Shown here one piece after another: positions 15,099 through 22,823 of a DNA stretch of 22,823 bases (positions are counted from its first letter, which is position 1; every line of letters starts with the position of its first letter). A program made the position numbers and the translations under genes. The notes below the pieces were generated by a model. That model did not search any database and was not told the origin of the DNA. It worked only from the letters and a program-made list of their open reading frames with translations. This DNA is from an uncultured Kingella sp. (GTDB taxonomy: Bacteria; Pseudomonadota; Gammaproteobacteria; Burkholderiales; Neisseriaceae), in the NCBI GenBank assembly GCA_916720425.1, contig CAKARD010000009.1:1-22823 (forward strand). Direction: 5' to 3'.

Positions 15099-16037
15099 AT
15101 GTTTAACACAAAAGAACCAGTGCAACAATGGCAAGATATTTTTAATCAAGCAGAACAACATTTGCTTACAGTGCGGGATTTTTTGCGCTTTGCAGTGAGT
15201 ATTTTTAATCAGGCACAATTGTTTTTTGGGCATGGCAGCGATAATGCCCATGATGAAGCTGCTTATTTAATTTTGCATACTTTGCATTTGCCTTTAGATA
15301 CTTTAGAACCGTATTTAGATGCGCAATTATTGCTCGATGAGCGTAAACAATTATTGGATAAACTGTATGCTCGTACGGTGAATAGAACACCCGTATCTTA
15401 TATTACACAACAAGCATGGCAAGGTGATTATGATTTTTATGTAGATGAACGCGTATTAATTCCACGCTCTTTTATTTATGAATTATTGGGTGAGCCGTTA
15501 ACACCGTGGATAGAATACCCTGAATTGGTGCATCGCGCTTTAGATTTGTGTACAGGCAGCGGTTGCTTGGCGATTCAAATTGCTATGCACTATCCTGATG
15601 CACAAATTGACGCAGTAGATATTAGTTTAGATGCACTTGAGGTGGCTGCAATCAATGTAGAAGACTATGGTTTGAGAGACAGAATTAATCTGATACACAC
15701 AGATTTATTTGAGGGCTTAGATGAGACTTATGATTTGATTATTGCTAACCCTCCTTATGTTGATGCATTATCGGTGGCCAGCTTGCCTGCTGAATACAAA
15801 CAAGAGCCTGCGATTGCGTTAGGTAGTGGTGAGGATGGTCTAGATGCAACACGTCAAATTTTGTTGCATGCTGCGCGTTATCTCAATCCTCAAGGTGTGT
15901 TGTTAGTAGAAATTGGGCATAACCGTGAGGTGCTAGAACGTGCTTATCCTGAATTGCCGTTTATGTGGCTAAATACGAGTGGTGGAACTGGCTTTGTCTT
16001 TTTGTTAACGCGTGAGCAATTATTGGGACAAGTGTAA
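15099..16037 (+). CDS. prmB: Ribosomal protein uL3 N5-glutamine methyltransferase PrmB
   Basis: A 312-residue SAM-dependent methyltransferase that modifies a glutamine of ribosomal protein L3. The helical N domain (1-100) leads to the RTPVSYITQQAWQGDYDFYV segment, then VLIPRSFIYELL, which distinguishes PrmB from PrmC and PrmA in context. SAM-binding motif I is LDLCTGSGCLAI (148-159), and the catalytic N217-P-P-Y220 binds the glutamine amide. PrmB proteins are about 300-310 residues. The ATG at 15099 lies 30 bases after a TATAAT box; no clear ribosome-binding site is seen in the AT-rich leader. The gene has no typical terminator of its own and converges with gyrB. Confidence 0.95.
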   Translation: MFNTKEPVQQWQDIFNQAEQHLLTVRDFLRFAVSIFNQAQLFFGHGSDNAHDEAAYLILHTLHLPLDTLEPYLDAQLLLDERKQLLDKLYARTVNRTPVSYITQQAWQGDYDFYVDERVLIPRSFIYELLGEPLTPWIEYPELVHRALDLCTGSGCLAIQIAMHYPDAQIDAVDISLDALEVAAINVEDYGLRDRINLIHTDLFEGLDETYDLIIANPPYVDALSVASLPAEYKQEPAIALGSGEDGLDATRQILLHAARYLNPQGVLLVEIGHNREVLERAYPELPFMWLNTSGGTGFVFLLTREQLLGQV

Positions 16038-16055
16038 ACATTTAATGAGCCAAAA

Positions 16056-16079
16056 TCCCTCCCTAAAGAGGGGGAGGGG
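16056..16079 (-). terminator. G/C-rich hairpin between prmB and gyrB
   Basis: TCCCTCCCT (16056-16064) pairs with AG..GGGAGGGG (16069-16079) with two bulged Gs and a short loop. On the minus strand it starts right after the gyrB stop and is followed by ATTTT. It probably ends gyrB transcription. Confidence 0.55.
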
Positions 16080-16080
16080 A

Positions 16081-18480
16081 TTAAACATCAATATTTTGGG
16101 CAATTAGGGCGTTGTTTTCTATAAAAGCACGACGTGGTTCTACTTCTTCACCCATTAGTGTCGTAAACGTGTCATCAGCAGCAATGGCATCTTCAATTTT
16201 TACTTTTAGTAAACGGCGCACAGAAGGATCCATAGTTGTTTCCCAAAGTTGTTCGGGGTTCATTTCTCCTAAACCTTTATAGCGTTGAATAATCAATCCT
16301 TTTTGTGCAGTATTGAGTAAAATGTCTAAGCCTTCTTCGAAGCTATAAATGGTTTGTTTTTCGCCATTACTTTGGTGCAATATGGCACCTTGTGTCATGA
16401 TTAAATCGCGTTGTTGATCGGCAGTTTTGCGTAAAATTTGATAGGCTTTACTGTCTATGAATTTTTGATCAAGATACGATACCATAACATTACCATGCAG
16501 TTGTCGAGTAATTTTGATAATCGGTTGTTCTTGATGAGTATGGATATAACTTAATTCAATAGCGGGATTATTTAGCTGGGCGTTGAGTGCATCAATGGCG
16601 TGTTGTGCTGTGTTTTGGGTGCTCAAATCTAGTACGTCAATATCAATCAAAGCGCGTAATACGGCGGGGTCTATAACACGACTTTCTTCGCTTATGGTAT
16701 TGCGAGCGCGTAAAAACTGCTGGGCTAATCGTGTTAATTCTGTACCTTCTATTATGCGTTTACCTATTGTGATTTGTGCATTTTGTACTGCTAATCCTAA
16801 TAAAAATGCGTCTTTTTCTGCTTCATCTTTTAGATAGCGTTCTTGTTTGCCGTGTTTGGCTTTATATAAAGGGGGTTGTGCAATATAGACGTAACCACGT
16901 TCTATCAATTCGGGCATTTGGCGATAGAAAAAGGTGAGTAATAGTGTGCGAATATGCGCACCGTCAACATCGGCATCGGTCATGATAATGATGCGGTGAT
17001 AGCGTAATTTTTCTAGATTAAACTCTTCTTTGCCTATGCTGGTACCTAGTGCGGTAATGAGTGTGGCGACTTCTTGACTGGCGAGCATGCGTTCAAACCG
17101 TGCGCGTTCCACATTTAGAATTTTACCTTTGAGTGGTAAAATAGCCTGAAATTTTCGATCACGCCCTTGTTTGGCAGAACCACCCGCACTGTCACCTTCC
17201 ACAAGATAAAGCTCAGATAGGGCAGGATCTTTTTCTTGGCAATCCGCCAGTTTGCCAGGTAAGCCCAAACCGTCCATAACACCTTTTCTGCGGGTGAGTT
17301 CGCGGGCTTTACGAGCGGCTTCACGGGCGCGGGCTGCTTCTACAATTTTGCCACAAATGATTTTGGCATCTGTGGGGTTTTCTTCTAAAAAATCGTGTAA
17401 GGCTTGGCTGATTACTTCGTTTACTACGGGAGCAATCTCGCTGGATACTAACTTATGTTTGGTTTGCGATGAAAATTTGGGATCAGGTAATTTAACAGAT
17501 AACACGCAAGTGAGGCCTTCACGCATATCATCGCCCGAAGTATCAATTTTGGCTTTTTTGGCGATATCATTGGCTTCTATATATTGATTAATGGTGCGGG
17601 TCATGGCTTGACGTAACGCGGTCAGATGAGTGCCTCCATCTATTTGTGGAATGTTGTTGGTAAAACATTGTACGGTTTCTTGATAACTGTCATTCCATTG
17701 CATGGCGCATTCTACGCTCATGCCGTCTTTCTCACCGATGGCATAAAAGGTTTTTTCGTGTAAGGGCGTTTTTTTACGGTTCATATATTGAACAAAACCC
17801 ACAACCCCTCCGCTTAGCGCAAAATTTTCCTGTCGCCCATCACGTTTGTCTAGTAATTCTATGCTCACGCCATTGTTTAAAAAAGATAGTTCGCGTATGC
17901 GTTTTGCTAAAACATCAAATTGGTAATGCACCTGTCCAAAGGTCTCTTCGCTGGCAAGAAATTGTACACGTGTACCTGTTTTATTGGAGTTGCAATCACT
18001 CACAACTTTGAGTGGCTCTACCGCCACACCTTGATGAAATTCTACAAAATGTTCTTTGCCTTCACGCCAAATCGTTAAACGTAGCCAGTCAGATAGGGCG
18101 TTAACCACGGATACGCCGACACCATGCAAACCACCAGAAACTTTGTAACTGTTGCTATCGAATTTGCCACCTGCATGTAAAATGGTCATGATGACTTCAG
18201 CGGCTGAGCGCCCCTCTTTGGGGTGAATGCCCGTGGGAATGCCTCGTCCATTATCTTCGATGGTGATGGACTCATCGGCATTAATGGAAACGGTGATGTT
18301 ATTACAATGTCCCGCTAGTGCTTCATCAATGGCATTATCCAGCACTTCAAACACCATGTGGTGCAAGCCCGAACCGTCTTGTGTATCACCAATATACATA
18401 CCTGGGCGTTTACGCACAGCTTCTAGCCCTTCTAATACTTGTATGCTTTTTTCGTCGTATTTTTTATCTTCTTGGGTCAT
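16081..18480 (-). CDS. gyrB: DNA gyrase subunit B
   Basis: A 799-residue ATPase subunit of DNA gyrase, which adds negative supercoils with GyrA. The GHKL ATPase fold shows EVLDNAIDEALAG, DNGRGIP and GGLHGVGVSVVNALS. The transducer domain follows, then TOPRIM with YLVEGDSAGGSAKQGRD and the metal-binding DADVDGAHIRTLLLTFFYR. The roughly 170-residue insertion of Gram-negative GyrB is present before the tail IQRYKGLGEMNPEQLWETT. The sequence is strongly like neisserial GyrB, ending AFIENNALIAQNIDV. I use the ATG at 18480 (MTQEDKKYDEKSIQVLEG); a GTG three codons upstream is possible. gyrB is separated from the ABC exporter by about 110 bases holding its own promoter. Confidence 0.97.
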   Translation of the reverse strand: MTQEDKKYDEKSIQVLEGLEAVRKRPGMYIGDTQDGSGLHHMVFEVLDNAIDEALAGHCNNITVSINADESITIEDNGRGIPTGIHPKEGRSAAEVIMTILHAGGKFDSNSYKVSGGLHGVGVSVVNALSDWLRLTIWREGKEHFVEFHQGVAVEPLKVVSDCNSNKTGTRVQFLASEETFGQVHYQFDVLAKRIRELSFLNNGVSIELLDKRDGRQENFALSGGVVGFVQYMNRKKTPLHEKTFYAIGEKDGMSVECAMQWNDSYQETVQCFTNNIPQIDGGTHLTALRQAMTRTINQYIEANDIAKKAKIDTSGDDMREGLTCVLSVKLPDPKFSSQTKHKLVSSEIAPVVNEVISQALHDFLEENPTDAKIICGKIVEAARAREAARKARELTRRKGVMDGLGLPGKLADCQEKDPALSELYLVEGDSAGGSAKQGRDRKFQAILPLKGKILNVERARFERMLASQEVATLITALGTSIGKEEFNLEKLRYHRIIIMTDADVDGAHIRTLLLTFFYRQMPELIERGYVYIAQPPLYKAKHGKQERYLKDEAEKDAFLLGLAVQNAQITIGKRIIEGTELTRLAQQFLRARNTISEESRVIDPAVLRALIDIDVLDLSTQNTAQHAIDALNAQLNNPAIELSYIHTHQEQPIIKITRQLHGNVMVSYLDQKFIDSKAYQILRKTADQQRDLIMTQGAILHQSNGEKQTIYSFEEGLDILLNTAQKGLIIQRYKGLGEMNPEQLWETTMDPSVRRLLKVKIEDAIAADDTFTTLMGEEVEPRRAFIENNALIAQNIDV

Positions 18481-18573
18481 GGGGTTCACTTTTTTAGGAT
18501 TGGAAAATTAAGTCCAAGTTGAACGTGTTTTGATGGGTCCATTGCTAGTTACAGATAGCTTACACATTAGATT

Positions 18574-18602
18574 AGTATAGCATATTTAGGTGTTTAATCC
18601 AA
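18574..18602 (-). promoter_or_regulatory. Candidate gyrB promoter with extended -10
   Basis: Minus strand: TTGGAT (18597-18602, overlapping the end of the ABC gene), 17-base spacer, TATACT (18574-18579) preceded by TGC, an extended -10. It lies about 95 bases from the gyrB ATG. Confidence 0.5.
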
Positions 18603-20228
18603 TGCATTCACTGCGCTGGTGTGAGGGATTTCACTTAATTTACCTTGTTTCATGACTATGATTCGTTGGGCATGGTGAAAGTATTTATCATCATGGCTAA
18701 TGGCAAAAATGGTGTAGCCTTGTTGGTGCAAAATGGGTAGCAGTTGCTCATAAAATATGCGGCGAAAGTGAGGATCTTGGTCAGCAGCCCATTCATCTAA
18801 AATCATAATGGGACGATGTTCTAAAGCGGCAATCAATAAACCAAGCCGTTTGCGCTGTCCTTGTGAGAGTTGGTTGTTCAGGATATGGTTTTGCGCTATT
18901 TTTACTTTTTCGTTTAATTGTAAGTGGTGCAACCATTGCTGTATGGCTTCTTCGGCGACATCTTGTCCTTGTCCATCTATAATATGGTTAAATAAATGAA
19001 AATCGGTAAACACACTGGCGAATAATTGGCGGTATGATTCGCGGTTTTGTTCGGTGATTTCTATATCATCAACAAAAATTTTACCTGATGTGGGGGTATA
19101 TAAACCCGATAATAACATGGATAAAGTGGATTTGCCTGAGCCGTTGCTGCCAATTAAAAATATGGTTTCGTGACGGTGTAGGGTAAAATTAATGGGTTGT
19201 AGGGTAAAATGCTGTCCGTTTTGTTTGGGGTATTCGTAGCAAACGTTTTCTAGACGTATGGTTTGCCAATCTTGGGGTAGGGTTTGCTCAGGGTAAAATT
19301 CATGGCGATAGTGGTCTAGCCCTAAAGCGTTGAGGGCCTGCCAGCCTACTTGGCTTTGCATTAATGCGGGCAAACTGCCTATGGTAGCGGTCAGTGGGGT
19401 GCGCATAAATAATACGGTCATGGTAATGGTGGCTGCATCAGATAAACTTGCCCAGCCAAAGTGAGTAGAAAGATAAAAGATTAAACCGACAGCGGCAAGC
19501 ATGATGCTGTTACCCCAGTTAATAGCAATGGCGTGATAAGAATCTGCCCACACATGGCTATGGCATCTGGCTTTAGCTTGTGGAATAAAATCTTCATAAT
19601 AAAAACGTTTGGCACGATAGCGGTTTAGTTTCAGTTCTTTGTGTCCGTCTAATGCGGTTTCATAATGACTTTGTATGGCATCTTCGCTATGGCGCATAGC
19701 ACGGAAACTGTGAAAGTGGCGTTTGACAACAAAATGTGTACCAATAATCATCAATACCATTAAAATAGAAGTAACCATAAATAGCTTGGGCGATAAATAA
19801 ATGAGATAAATGCTACAAGCTAAGGTTAATAATGCGCCTTGTACCAATTCGGGTAGACGCGTAAAAGCAATAGATAAACTGCGAATGTCGCTGGCTAAGC
19901 TGGCAAGAATTTTAGGTTTCCCTATTGCTTGAATTTGTGCTTCTGGGGTATCCATAATGCGTTTGAGTAATTGAACTTGCATTGTATAGATAAATTGCTG
20001 CCCCATGCGTGCCAGTTGGATTTGTGAAATGGAAGAAGCAATAAAATAAACCATAACCAAAAGTAAAAAATGATTGATTGCGCTGGTGTTAAGATGATTT
20101 TCACGCAATAGATGGTTGTTGATATAAGATAAAGTAATCATACCCAGTGCGCCTGAAAAAATGGTCAGCGCAAGCATTTGACAAAACGCGATTTTGTGTT
20201 GTGTGTAAATCAGTTTGATAATATGCAT
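18594..20228 (-). CDS. PvdE/SyrD/YojI-type ABC exporter (fused membrane and ATPase domains)
   Basis: A 544-residue half-transporter. The N-terminal 300 residues hold six hydrophobic helices; the diagnostic GHKELKLNRYRAKRF segment (195-209) follows helix 4, as in the cyclic-peptide/siderophore exporters PvdE, SyrD and E. coli YojI (547 residues). The ATPase part has Walker A GSNGSGKS (360-367), the variant signature LSQGQ (454-458) and Walker B IMILDEW with D478-E479. It probably works as a homodimer in the inner membrane, moving a peptide or siderophore-like substrate to the periplasm; YojI exports microcin J25. No peptide or NRPS gene lies nearby, so the substrate is unknown. The next gene downstream on this strand is gyrB. 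Confidence 0.9.
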   Translation of the reverse strand: MHIIKLIYTQHKIAFCQMLALTIFSGALGMITLSYINNHLLRENHLNTSAINHFLLLVMVYFIASSISQIQLARMGQQFIYTMQVQLLKRIMDTPEAQIQAIGKPKILASLASDIRSLSIAFTRLPELVQGALLTLACSIYLIYLSPKLFMVTSILMVLMIIGTHFVVKRHFHSFRAMRHSEDAIQSHYETALDGHKELKLNRYRAKRFYYEDFIPQAKARCHSHVWADSYHAIAINWGNSIMLAAVGLIFYLSTHFGWASLSDAATITMTVLFMRTPLTATIGSLPALMQSQVGWQALNALGLDHYRHEFYPEQTLPQDWQTIRLENVCYEYPKQNGQHFTLQPINFTLHRHETIFLIGSNGSGKSTLSMLLSGLYTPTSGKIFVDDIEITEQNRESYRQLFASVFTDFHLFNHIIDGQGQDVAEEAIQQWLHHLQLNEKVKIAQNHILNNQLSQGQRKRLGLLIAALEHRPIMILDEWAADQDPHFRRIFYEQLLPILHQQGYTIFAISHDDKYFHHAQRIIVMKQGKLSEIPHTSAVNALD

Positions 20229-20320
20229 TATGTGTTATTGTGTGTGTCAAAAAATGGTTATTGTACGATAAAATAATGGTTTGTTTAGAGAAATTGAATG
20301 TGCATGGTGTGTTCTGTGTG

Positions 20321-20446
20321 CAAGCCCGCTACGCAGGCTTGGGCGCGTGTAACGCGCCTTGTTTGCGTACAGTAACATGAATCGGGCGTGTGTGCACGCC
20401 CCATCACCACACTTGCGTCTAAGCGTGGTACGCGGCGCAACGCGTG
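20321..20446. repeat. Cluster of GC-rich hairpins in an intergenic region
   Basis: Within 243 bases between the ABC exporter and the small lipoprotein lies a distinctly GC-rich block in AT-rich surroundings. It holds four stem-loops: CAAGCC/GGCTTG (20321-20341), GGCGCGT/ACGCGCC (20342-20358), GGGCGTG/CACGCCC (20384-20401), and TTGCG/CGCAA (20413-20440) with inner CGT/ACG. Flanking CATGAA (20377-20382) and TTCATG (20447-20452) can close the second half. No T-tract follows, so these are not ordinary terminators. It could be a small RNA, a leader structure for the lipoprotein operon, or a dispersed repeat. Confidence 0.5.
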
Positions 20447-20471
20447 TTCATGATGAAAATAGGAATATTTC

Positions 20472-20597
20472 ATGAAAAATATAATTTTAGTGATAACTTA
20501 TACACTGATTTTGTCAGCATGTGCCAATACCCATGTGGGCGTAAATGCAAATAATAATGGTGTATTTGGTGCAATTGGCCAGTCTTATCGGTGGTAA
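20472..20597 (+). CDS. Small lipoprotein, 41 residues
   Basis: ATG at 20472 with AGGA eight bases upstream opens a 41-codon frame. It begins MKNIILVITYTLILSACANT: a lysine, a hydrophobic stretch and a lipobox L14-S-A-C17, giving a mature lipidated peptide of 25 residues (CANTHVGVNANNNGVFGAIG and then QSYRW). The TAA is only four bases before the start of the EEP hydrolase, so the two are very likely co-translated. Tiny lipoproteins of this kind are often missed; function is unknown. A similar arrangement of a short N/G-rich lipoprotein is seen with entericidin-like peptides, but I do not claim homology. Confidence 0.7.
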   Translation: MKNIILVITYTLILSACANTHVGVNANNNGVFGAIGQSYRW

Positions 20598-20601
20598 AAC
20601 C

Positions 20602-21324
20602 ATGAAGTTGGTTAGCTACAATATTCAGGCAGGCATTGGGGCAGACAGCTATTTTAGCTATGTATTGCGTGCGCATCGTCAAGTATTACCTAGCCGAACA
20701 AAATCGCATATTTTGGCGCAAATTGCTACTTATTTGAGTCACTTTGATATTGCGTGTGTGCAAGAAGTAGATTTAGGTGGCTTACGCAATGGCTTTCATA
20801 ATCAGGTGCAACAATTGTTGTCGCAAACGCCGTTTAATTATTATGCGTATCAGGTTAATCGCCAAGTGAGTAAAGTGTCTTTGCATGGTAATGTCATTTT
20901 GAGTCGTTATCCTTTACGCATAGTAGTGAATACACCTTTGCCATCAAAAATTAAAGGGCGAGGCTTATTGGCCGTGCAAGCGCAAACTGAGACATTTTGT
21001 GGTGTGATTGCTAATGTACATTTAAGCTTAGGGGCAAAAGATCAGCTACAACAGTTACAGTTTATTCGTGAGCAATTGGCTGATTTTGAGAACGTGTGTT
21101 TATTGGGTGATTTTAATTGTATACCTTATGCACCACAATTATGTTTATTACGTGATTGGGGCTATCGACTTTTAAATGATGATGCACCCACTTATCCCAG
21201 TTGGCAACCCAAACGTGTATTAGATCACGCATGGGTAAGGGGAAATTTAACAGGACAAAGTTGTGTAGATAGCTTTTTGGCTTCTGATCATTTACCACTT
21301 AATATTGAATTACAACAACAATGA
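20602..21324 (+). CDS. Endonuclease/exonuclease/phosphatase (EEP) family hydrolase
   Basis: A 240-residue protein of the DNase I-like EEP fold. The catalytic set is visible: N7 in VSYNIQAG, E55 in CVQEVD, GNVILSRYP (96-104), H140 in ANVHLS, D170 and N172 in LLGDFNCIP, D208 in LDHAW, and D229-H230 in ASDHLPL. Substrates of the family range from DNA to phosphoinositides and sphingomyelin, and the sequence does not settle which. No signal peptide is seen. I start at the ATG 20602, where the core motif begins; an in-frame ATG at 20545 would overlap the lipoprotein. Its TGA overlaps the ATG of norM by ATGA, showing coupling. Confidence 0.85.
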   Translation: MKLVSYNIQAGIGADSYFSYVLRAHRQVLPSRTKSHILAQIATYLSHFDIACVQEVDLGGLRNGFHNQVQQLLSQTPFNYYAYQVNRQVSKVSLHGNVILSRYPLRIVVNTPLPSKIKGRGLLAVQAQTETFCGVIANVHLSLGAKDQLQQLQFIREQLADFENVCLLGDFNCIPYAPQLCLLRDWGYRLLNDDAPTYPSWQPKRVLDHAWVRGNLTGQSCVDSFLASDHLPLNIELQQQ

Positions 21325-22688
21325 TAATTTTTGACTTAACTAAATATTCATTTCGTGATTTTAGAAATGAGAGTAAACAATTACTCCATTTAGCTTTACC
21401 CATGATGGCAGCACAAATGGCAACAGTTGCCATCAGTGTGGTCGATACCGTAATGGCTGGTGCAGCAAGCAAAGCAGATTTATCTGCAGTTGCTTTAGGT
21501 AGTTCGGTATTTTCTACAGTGTTTATAACATTTTTTGGTATTATGGCCGCACTCAATCCCATCATTGCACAATTGCACGGCGCAAATCAGCCCAAAGAAG
21601 TAGGTAAAATGGGGCAACAAGGTATTTGGTTTGGGGTGATTTTGGGTACTATTGGTATGATCTTGATGTTAGGCTTGATTAGCCCATTACAGAATTATTT
21701 GCATTTAAGTGATTATATAGAAAGGCAAATGGGTGATTATTTATTTTATGTTGCATTAGCCATGCCAACTGCCTTAGTGTATCGCGCTTTACACGCCTAT
21801 GCCAGTAGCCTTAATCGCCCCAAGCCTATTATGTGGATAAACTGGGCAACTTTGTTATTAAATATTCCGCTCAATTATTTGTTTATTTTTGGACTAAATA
21901 TGGGAGGATCGGGTGCGGGATTAGCAACCATGCTGGTATTTTGGTTTAGCACGGTTGCGCTTGGATGGCATATTGCGCATCATGATTATTTTCATGTATT
22001 TGGTTTAATGCGCCAATGGACATTCCCCAAATGGACAGTACAAAAAAATATTTGGCAATTAGGCTGGACAATAGGTTTCTCCCATTTTTTAGAAGCAAGT
22101 TTATTTAGTTTTATTGTGTGGTTAATTGCAGATTTGGGTGAAGATTATGTCTCGGCGCAACAAATTGTAATCAGTATCAGTGGGGTAATATACATGATCC
22201 CACAGGCAGTAGGGGCAGCGGCTACAGTACGTGTGGGATATAGCATAGGTCGAAGACAATGGGCAAGAGCGAGATATATTTCAGGCGTATCGTTAGTGAT
22301 GGGTTTATTAATGGCATGTGGCACATTTATCTTTTTATTGTTGACACGTTATCAATTGGTAGGATTTTATACCAAAGATGGTCATGTTTTAGCACTGGGT
22401 GCAAGCGTATTGGTGTTCAGTAGTTTTTTTCAATTGGTTGATTTCACTCAATGTATTGCTTCTTATGCTTTGCGTGGTTATAAGATTACCAAAATTCCCA
22501 TGTTAATACATGCCATGGCTTTTTGGGTATTAGGATTGGGATTGGGGACACTATTGGCGCGGGGAATGAATATGGGTATTTATGGTTATTGGTCTGCTTT
22601 AATTGTATCTTTAACCAGTGCGGCAGTGGCTTTGGTATGGTATTTAGAAAAATGCAGTCTATGGGCAAAACGTCATCGCAGTTTATGA
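21321..22688 (+). CDS. norM: MATE-family multidrug efflux pump NorM
   Basis: A 455-residue inner-membrane antiporter with 12 hydrophobic segments, closely like neisserial NorM (about 459 residues), which uses Na+/H+ gradients to export cationic drugs, fluoroquinolones and dyes. Shared segments include LALPMMAAQ, VDTVMAGAASKADLSAVALG, FFGIMAALNPIIAQLHGA, RALHAYASSLNRP, YMIPQAVGAAATVRVGYSIG and DFTQCIASYALRGYKITKIP. The start overlaps the EEP gene stop (ATGA), making norM the last gene of a three-gene operon. A possible terminator and then an IS end follow. The coupling to an EEP hydrolase is not a standard norM context known to me. Confidence 0.95.
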   Translation: MIIFDLTKYSFRDFRNESKQLLHLALPMMAAQMATVAISVVDTVMAGAASKADLSAVALGSSVFSTVFITFFGIMAALNPIIAQLHGANQPKEVGKMGQQGIWFGVILGTIGMILMLGLISPLQNYLHLSDYIERQMGDYLFYVALAMPTALVYRALHAYASSLNRPKPIMWINWATLLLNIPLNYLFIFGLNMGGSGAGLATMLVFWFSTVALGWHIAHHDYFHVFGLMRQWTFPKWTVQKNIWQLGWTIGFSHFLEASLFSFIVWLIADLGEDYVSAQQIVISISGVIYMIPQAVGAAATVRVGYSIGRRQWARARYISGVSLVMGLLMACGTFIFLLLTRYQLVGFYTKDGHVLALGASVLVFSSFFQLVDFTQCIASYALRGYKITKIPMLIHAMAFWVLGLGLGTLLARGMNMGIYGYWSALIVSLTSAAVALVWYLEKCSLWAKRHRSL

Positions 22689-22693
22689 TTATC

Positions 22694-22740
22694 AGGAACG
22701 GTTGACAGATAATGCTGGTTTAATTGATGTTCCTTTTTTT
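22694..22740 (+). terminator. Possible terminator of norM
   Basis: AGGAAC (22694-22699) and GTTCCT (22729-22734) can pair across a 29-base loop, followed by a run of T's to 22740. The stem is short, so this is moderate support only. Confidence 0.4.
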
Positions 22741-22747
22741 ATAGGCT

Positions 22748-22823
22748 GAGACCTTTGCAAAATTCCTCTTCCTCCAACAGCCGAAACCTAAACAAAGATT
22801 TTCGGCTGTTTTTATTTCAAATA
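22748..22823. mobile_element. Terminus of an IS5-family (IS1106/IS1655-like) element, continuing past the window
   Basis: GAGACCTTTGCAAAATTCC (22748-22766) matches the terminal inverted repeat I know from neisserial IS5-family elements. It is followed by the characteristic hairpin AACAGCCGAAA/TTTCGGCTGTT (22776-22786 and 22800-22810) and TTTTATTT, which can stop transcription into or out of the element. The transposase would lie beyond the window. Whether this is a full copy or a solo remnant cannot be seen. Confidence 0.65.

Noticed and set aside
1..22823. CRISPR arrays, rRNA genes, prophage modules, known riboswitches
   Set aside because: No regularly spaced repeats, rRNA segments, phage structural genes or recognised riboswitch cores were seen.

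Overview
The window looks like a chromosomal segment of a low-GC member of the Neisseriaceae (Betaproteobacteria). GyrB, the MATE exporter, ClpB, the Mip-type FKBP lipoprotein and PrmB all read like neisserial proteins. The right edge carries the end sequence of an IS1106/IS1655-like IS5-family element common in Neisseria. One exact neisserial-type DNA uptake sequence (Simonsiella dialect) lies inside clpB. DUS are otherwise absent and terminators are not built from them, so this is not a DUS-rich Neisseria. The genus cannot be fixed from the sequence.

Layout. 1-74: 5' end of a membrane-protein gene (minus). 185-1402: a D-Ala-D-Ala carboxypeptidase-like protein (minus) whose KTG box is replaced by MAG. 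1584-5399: a tight minus-strand operon proC > transglutaminase-like membrane protein > mutY. 5628-8672: ychF and recQ (minus). 8825-10012: a very AT-rich reverse transcriptase (minus), preceded by about 450 bp with no convincing protein gene but with a promoter, hairpins and repeats. 10470-13043: clpB (minus). 13240-13330: tRNA-Ser(UGA) on plus. 13390-13980: a short CDF cation transporter (minus). 14207-14992 (Mip/FKBP, minus) and 15099-16037 (prmB, plus) diverge from a shared palindromic double promoter. 16081-18480: gyrB, and 18594-20228: a PvdE/YojI-type ABC exporter (both minus). 20321-20446: a GC-rich hairpin cluster. 20472-22688: a plus-strand operon of a 41-residue lipoprotein, an EEP-family hydrolase and norM. 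22748-end: the terminus of an IS5-like element.

The most interesting locus is the reverse transcriptase at about 8.8-10.4 kb. It has intact catalytic motifs (IPQGSP, YCDD), no retron or group II intron features, no partner protein, and an upstream intergenic region that looks like a structured non-coding RNA with its own promoter. This arrangement fits the DRT2 (UG2) class of antiphage defence reverse transcriptases, in which an RNA is copied into concatemeric cDNA. I searched the upstream region by eye for a stop-free repeat unit and did not find a convincing one, so the mechanism here is open. The RT also has an odd start: its only nearby upstream ATG is followed by an A8 run and is one base out of frame, which suggests phase variation or slippage unless a TTG start is used.

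Most other genes are housekeeping: DNA repair (mutY, recQ), topology (gyrB), protein quality control (clpB, Mip), translation (ychF, prmB, tRNA-Ser), proline synthesis (proC) and export (ABC, MATE).
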